NCBI GenBank assembly: GCA_024280815.1
Contig: JAJRPL010000136.1
Location: 1 to 10,737, forward strand
Source: Bacteroidota bacterium
Lineage (GTDB): Bacteria > Bacteroidota > Bacteroidia > Flavobacteriales > Flavobacteriaceae
Direction: 5' to 3'
Length of the DNA: 10,737 bases
Numbering within the stretch: position 1 is the first letter of the stretch; every line of letters begins with the position of its first letter. The position numbers were made by a program, and so were the translations under genes. Below are positions 7,047 through 10,737 of the stretch, piece after piece. Under the pieces are notes generated by a model. It had not been told where the DNA came from. It made no database searches and saw nothing but the letters and a program-made list of their open reading frames with translations.

Positions 7047-8393
7047 CTAATTTGTGTTATTTTTATTATAGGTTCTAATAATTAATCGGTTACTTTTTTC
7101 GTAACTGAAATAACTAACCATCCAATTCATACCAACCAATAATTTATTTTTAAAGCCGCTTATTGACATTAAGTGTACAAATGACCAAATTAACCAAGCA
7201 AAATAACCTCCAAATTTGAGTTTTCCTAAATCGGCTACTGCTCTGCGTTTACCAACGGTTGCTAATGAACCTTTGTCTTTGTATTTAAAAGGTATAAGTG
7301 CTTTGTTATTAATTGTGTTTAAAATATTTTTAGCTACAATTTTACCTTGTTGAATAGCAGGTTGTGCCACTTGCGGATGCCCTTTTGGTGTTTTATTCGT
7401 AATTATTGCTGCAATATCTCCCATTGCAAATACATTATTAAGTTGTTCTACCTGTAGGTATTTATTTGTTTTCAATCTATTACCACCAACAAAATGTTTT
7501 TGGTCGATACCATTTGGTACTTGTCCTTTTACGCCTGCTGTCCAAATAAGGTTTTTGGCGAGTAATTGTTTACCGCTTTTGGTTTTAACAATATCACCAT
7601 CATAATCTGTTACAATTTCATTAAATAACACTTTTACATCTAAATTTTTTAAATATTTAAGTGTTTTAGTAGATGCTTTTTCAGACATAGCAGCAATGAG
7701 TTTGTTGGAACCTTCTACTAAATATATATTCATAATAGAGGCTGGGTATTCTGGATAGTCTTTAGGTAAAATATATTTTTTAAATTCGGCTAAAGCACCA
7801 GCCATTTCAACACCAGCAGGACCACCACCAACAATTATAAAATTGGTCAGTGCATCTCGCTCTTTATCGTTACAAGTAATGGAGGCTTGTTCTAAATTTT
7901 GAAGCATCATATGACGAATATTCAATGAATCTCGAATAGTTTTCATCCCTAAACTATGTGCTTCTACATTTTTCATTCCGAAGAAATTAGTAGTTGTACC
8001 AGTTGCTAATACTAAATAATTATAGGTAAGTGACCCTTTATTGGTTTGTATTGTTTTATTTTGAATATCTATTTCTTCAACTTCTGCCAATCGAAAACTT
8101 ACATTTTTATAAGCTGAAATTTGTTTCCGATACGGAAAAGCAATACTATCTGGTTCTAATCCACTTGTTGCTACTTGGTAAAGTAAAGGCTGAAATTGAT
8201 GAAAATTATTTTTGTCTATTAATACTACTTGTACGTTTTTATTTTTTAAGCCTTCAATTAAAGATAAACCCGCAAAACCACCACCAATTACCACGACTCT
8301 TGGTAAACTTGAGTCTGGTAAACAGATTGCATCTTCTTTACAAGAGATGTCTATACATTTTTTTATTGGTGTCTTAACATTAACCATCAACAT
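7047..8393 (-). CDS. ndh: Type II NADH:quinone oxidoreductase (NDH-2) with Cys-bearing N-terminal extension
   Basis: A 448-residue FAD-dependent, non-proton-pumping NADH dehydrogenase that would pass electrons from NADH to quinone at the cytoplasmic face of the inner membrane. The FAD-binding fold starts at PRVVVIGGGFAGL (31-43), the NADH-binding fold has VGGGPAGVE (188-196), FAMGD (322-326) holds the aspartate that contacts FAD, and AQPAIQQG (343-350) is the family quinone-site motif. The C-terminal part (about 397-430) has the amphipathic/hydrophobic membrane-attachment region. The first 31 residues form an extra N-terminal segment with C13, C18 and C24; most NDH-2 proteins begin almost at the FAD motif. 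M1 or M3 could be the start; both keep the cysteines. It sits between two multicopper oxidase genes, 11 bases after one and 6 before the other. E. coli NDH-2 is reported to reduce Cu(II), so a copper-linked role is plausible but inferred. Family call is firm. Confidence 0.93.
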   Translation of the reverse strand: MLMVNVKTPIKKCIDISCKEDAICLPDSSLPRVVVIGGGFAGLSLIEGLKNKNVQVVLIDKNNFHQFQPLLYQVATSGLEPDSIAFPYRKQISAYKNVSFRLAEVEEIDIQNKTIQTNKGSLTYNYLVLATGTTTNFFGMKNVEAHSLGMKTIRDSLNIRHMMLQNLEQASITCNDKERDALTNFIIVGGGPAGVEMAGALAEFKKYILPKDYPEYPASIMNIYLVEGSNKLIAAMSEKASTKTLKYLKNLDVKVLFNEIVTDYDGDIVKTKSGKQLLAKNLIWTAGVKGQVPNGIDQKHFVGGNRLKTNKYLQVEQLNNVFAMGDIAAIITNKTPKGHPQVAQPAIQQGKIVAKNILNTINNKALIPFKYKDKGSLATVGKRRAVADLGKLKFGGYFAWLIWSFVHLMSISGFKNKLLVGMNWMVSYFSYEKSNRLIIRTYNKNNTN

Positions 8394-8404
8394 TTATTCT
8401 ACAA

Positions 8405-10084
8405 TTATTTTTTTGTAACAATATAATTTTCAATATTTAATTTCAAGAAAAATATTCCCTTAGAAAGCCCTTCAACTTGAATTAAATTATCATTAAAACT
8501 TATTTTTTTATCCAAAATTTTTCTTCCTAATTGGTCATAAACTTCCAATGCATCAATATTTAAACTTCCTTCAATAGCAATGTGTACAGTATTATTTGAA
8601 GGATTTGGATACACCTTTAGTTTGTTAGAAAACTCATTTTCTTCAACAGATAATGTGTTTTCAATCACGAATTGCCCCATCATTCCGCCATCTTCATGTA
8701 TGAGCATATGACAATGGTACATATAGGGCACAGTAGACGCAAAATCATCAAATTTGGCAATAAAACGAACGGTTTCTTGAGCTTTCACTAATATCACATC
8801 TTTTCGTCCTTGTTCAATTGGTGGTGGTGCATTGCCATCTCTATCTAATATATAAAACTGTACATCGTGTATATGAAATGGATGGGCTATGGCAGAATTA
8901 TTAGAAATAGTCCAAATTTCAGTATTATTAAGTTCTACTGTTTCATTAACAACATTACTATCAAATGAAACACCATTAAGAAGAAAATTACCATTCAATT
9001 GATTTCTTCCCATAGCAACTGGACTCATCGTTATGGTTCTAGAAACATCAGAATTTACCTCTGGTATTGGTGTAACAGTAACTAACGGACTCTCAATAGC
9101 AGTTACTGGTGTTGCAGTAGCCGTATCGACATTAAATTGCATTATATTAAAATCTGAGCCATTTAATGGATTAGGATTATAGCCTTCTAATGTCATCATT
9201 GAATTTAAACCAGGATTGGTCGCTCCATAAATTCCATTAGAAAATTCTGATGCATAACTTTTTAGAAAAACAGTCTGTCCATTCATTCCAGAAAAATTGA
9301 CTAAAATTTCTGCACGTTCTCCCGGAGCAAGTCGTAATCTGGTTAACGGAAGGTTATCAGATAACAAACCTCCATCAGATGCTATTTGATAAAATGTTTG
9401 GTTTCCACTTAATCCTAAATTAAAAACTCGCATTGAAGAACCATTTAAAACTCTAAACCGAACTACCTGCTCTCGCACTGTTAAAGCTGCATCAATGGTT
9501 GCGTTAACCATCACAACATCATCTGAATTTGAAGGCACAACAATTTCTTTATTATCATCAAAATCTTTGGTTTGAATTACCAACGGAAAATCATCAATTC
9601 CATAAGTTCTTGGTAAATTCAATGCTGCTTCTTCTGTATCTTTAACAATAATCAACCCTGCAATTCCTTTAGAAACGTGTTCGTTGGTTTTTTCATGTAA
9701 ATGTGGATGATACCAATAGGTTGCCGCCTTATCTAAAATAGTAAAACTAGGTGACCAAGTTGTATTTGGGGCAATAGTCGTATGTGGTCCACCGTCATTC
9801 TCTGGAGAAACATGTAATCCATGCCAATGTATAGTTGTAATATCTGCTATTTGGTTATTCACTTTAAAATTTACAAAATCGCCTTGTTTTAAGATAAGAG
9901 TTGGTCCTAAAATATTTCCATTAGCTCCCATAGTAGTGGTATTTGTACCGCTATAAAATTGATGCGTTCCATTTTGTAAGGTTAAATTTATATCCTTTCC
10001 ACTTAAAGTAGTAGGTATTAATAACTGGTTTTGTGCAACTGCAACTTGTACAATTAGCAAAGCGATTAATAATGATTTGTTCAT
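8405..10084 (-). CDS. Secreted multicopper oxidase (CueO/CotA-like) with T9SS sorting domain
   Basis: A 559-residue oxidase. Residues 1-17 are a Sec signal peptide (MNKSLLIALLIVQVAVA). Copper ligands are complete: HWHG at 86-89 and HPHLH at 126-130; H401, H404 and H406 in HPFHIH; H457, C458, H459, H463 and axial M468 in HCHMLIHEDGGM. No Met-rich insert is present, unlike the other oxidase in the cluster, and the arrangement is closer to the CueO/CotA/bilirubin-oxidase group. After a short linker, residues 488-559 are a T9SS type A sorting domain (KVYPNPSNN start, YDQLGRKI, LSKGIFFLKLN, terminal KK), so the enzyme should cross the outer membrane and be released or surface-anchored. Substrate may be Cu(I), Mn(II)/Fe(II) or phenolics; sequence does not decide. 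It begins 32 bases after DUF302 and ends 11 bases before NDH-2. Confidence 0.95.
   Translation of the reverse strand: MNKSLLIALLIVQVAVAQNQLLIPTTLSGKDINLTLQNGTHQFYSGTNTTTMGANGNILGPTLILKQGDFVNFKVNNQIADITTIHWHGLHVSPENDGGPHTTIAPNTTWSPSFTILDKAATYWYHPHLHEKTNEHVSKGIAGLIIVKDTEEAALNLPRTYGIDDFPLVIQTKDFDDNKEIVVPSNSDDVVMVNATIDAALTVREQVVRFRVLNGSSMRVFNLGLSGNQTFYQIASDGGLLSDNLPLTRLRLAPGERAEILVNFSGMNGQTVFLKSYASEFSNGIYGATNPGLNSMMTLEGYNPNPLNGSDFNIMQFNVDTATATPVTAIESPLVTVTPIPEVNSDVSRTITMSPVAMGRNQLNGNFLLNGVSFDSNVVNETVELNNTEIWTISNNSAIAHPFHIHDVQFYILDRDGNAPPPIEQGRKDVILVKAQETVRFIAKFDDFASTVPYMYHCHMLIHEDGGMMGQFVIENTLSVEENEFSNKLKVYPNPSNNTVHIAIEGSLNIDALEVYDQLGRKILDKKISFNDNLIQVEGLSKGIFFLKLNIENYIVTKK
8408..8623 (-). other. 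T9SS type A C-terminal sorting domain
   Basis: Residues 488-559 of the secreted oxidase form the Por secretion system C-terminal domain: the YPNP motif at 492-495, a central VYDQLGRKI strand and a closing GIFFLKLN strand before terminal lysines. This family directs folded cargo through the type IX translocon, after which the domain is usually removed. It ties the window to Bacteroidota. Confidence 0.93.
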
Positions 10085-10116
10085 GGTTTTTGATTTTTGG
10101 TGAATTCTAATATTGT

Positions 10117-10509
10117 TTACAAATTATCGATTACTTTTTTTAATCGTGTCTCAATATCAACTGCTACTTCACCTAATGAATTATTTTCAATCATTCCCAT
10201 AGCAACTGATGGTTTTATTGCAGCAACAAATACTTGATTCTCTTTTTGATATACAATTACATTACACGGCAACATCAAACCAATTTCAATTTCAGATTGA
10301 ATAGATTGGTAAGCACTTGGTGGATGACAAGCCCCTAAAATGGTATACTTATCTAGATCAACATTAATCTTATTTTTAAGCGTAGTTTGAATATCAATTT
10401 CAGTTAGCACTCCAAAACCTTCCTTTTTAAGTTCTTGTTTTGTGCTTTTAATTGCTTCTTCAAAAGAAGCATTTACTTTTTTGCTATAACCATAACTTGT
10501 ATTACTCAT
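10117..10509 (-). CDS. DUF302 domain protein
   Basis: A 130-residue single-domain protein covering the whole DUF302 family (PF03625). Diagnostic segments are YTILGACHPPSAYQSI (55-70) and EIGLMLPCNVIVY (75-87), with conserved cysteines C61 and C82; the more usual GACNPP reads GACHPP, placing a His beside C61. No signal peptide or membrane segment is seen, so it is probably cytosolic. The molecular function of DUF302 is not established; members recur near copper, heavy-metal and sulfur-redox genes, and the Cys pair suggests a thiol or metal role (inference). It starts 6 bases after the stop of the Haem_bd gene and ends 32 bases before the T9SS oxidase, so it belongs to the same unit. Confidence 0.92.
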   Translation of the reverse strand: MSNTSYGYSKKVNASFEEAIKSTKQELKKEGFGVLTEIDIQTTLKNKINVDLDKYTILGACHPPSAYQSIQSEIEIGLMLPCNVIVYQKENQVFVAAIKPSVAMGMIENNSLGEVAVDIETRLKKVIDNL

Positions 10510-10515
10510 AATCTT

Positions 10516-10737
10516 TTAATTTTTGTTTAAATCATCACGAATAGTTGTAAACCATTCTTCCAAAATTTCTTTATTTTTTTCTGATAATTTCGCATCTTGA
10601 TGTATTAATGTGTATGATGAAAGTGGCATTTCATCATCTTTAATTTGACTAATCATCGATTTTAATTTACTCTTTTGCCTACGTTTAGAATAGGCATTAA
10701 ATTCACTAAAATTCAGTTCTTCTTTTCCTTCTATAAT
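10516..10737 (-). CDS. Haem_bd-domain protein, C-terminal fragment (5' end outside window)
   Basis: An open frame runs in from the right edge for 73 codons to a TAA at 10516-10518. The visible residues match the end of the Haem_bd domain (PF14376): LNFSEFNAYSKRRQKSKL at fragment residues 8-25, then MPLSSYTLIHQDAKLS at 37-52, followed by a helix ending the protein. The heme-attachment CxxCH motif of this family lies further N-terminal, outside the window, so heme binding cannot be confirmed here. Such proteins are usually short, membrane-anchored, periplasmic c-type heme proteins. An in-frame ATG at fragment residue 28 would give only a stub lacking half the visible domain and is not a likely start. 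It is 6 bases upstream of DUF302, which makes it the earliest visible gene of the cluster. Confidence 0.85.
   Translation of the reverse strand: MIEGKEELNFSEFNAYSKRRQKSKLKSMISQIKDDEMPLSSYTLIHQDAKLSEKNKEILEEWFTTIRDDLNKN

Noticed and set aside
1..10737. CRISPR array, tRNA/rRNA gene, insertion sequence or attachment site
   Set aside because: Coding density is near complete on one strand; no spaced direct repeats, RNA-gene-like stretch, transposase frame or terminal inverted repeat was seen.

Overview
The window looks like part of a copper (possibly copper/silver) handling island from a Bacteroidota genome, most likely a member of the Flavobacteriaceae. The grounds are A+T-rich DNA with little recognisable Shine-Dalgarno sequence, a secreted oxidase ending in a type IX secretion (T9SS) sorting domain (a system restricted to Bacteroidota), and protein families typical of that phylum (DUF302, the Haem_bd domain, P-type ATPases with several N-terminal heavy-metal-binding domains). 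No rRNA, tRNA, CRISPR array, insertion sequence or transposase was seen.

Every supported gene lies on the minus strand, so transcription runs from high to low coordinates. In that order they are: the C-terminal end of a Haem_bd-domain protein (10516-10737, cut by the window edge); a DUF302 protein (10117-10509); a T9SS-exported multicopper oxidase (8405-10084); a type II NADH dehydrogenase (7047-8393); a CopA/PcoA-type multicopper oxidase with a Met-rich insert and a C-terminal CopB-like outer-membrane barrel (4629-7040); a CDF-family transporter with altered metal-site motifs (3700-4617); a TMEM175/DUF1211 channel-like protein (3122-3697); a Cu(I) P1B-type ATPase (557-3037); and a Cys-rich lipoprotein cut by the left edge (1-444). 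Gaps from the Haem_bd gene to the TMEM175 gene are 2 to 32 bases, so these seven genes probably form one transcription unit. The ATPase and lipoprotein follow after gaps of 84 and 112 bases and may be read through or have their own promoters. No gene-free stretch exceeds 300 bases.

A working model, which is inference: the ATPase moves Cu(I) out of the cytoplasm. The fused oxidase, tethered to the outer membrane by its barrel, oxidises Cu(I) in the periplasm. The T9SS oxidase does similar or other oxidative chemistry at or beyond the cell surface. The lipoprotein, with a heavy-metal-binding motif and a metallothionein-like tail, sequesters metal in the envelope. NDH-2, DUF302 and the Haem_bd protein may link the island to respiratory or thiol/heme redox chemistry. 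The CDF and TMEM175-like proteins add inner-membrane ion transport of unknown specificity. No regulator (CueR, CsoR, CusRS), CusABC efflux system or CopZ chaperone is visible.

The most unusual points are the oxidase/CopB-like barrel fusion, the CDF protein that has lost the second aspartate of both transmembrane HxxxD motifs, and the Cys-rich lipoprotein that couples a heavy-metal-binding domain to a metallothionein-like repeat tail.
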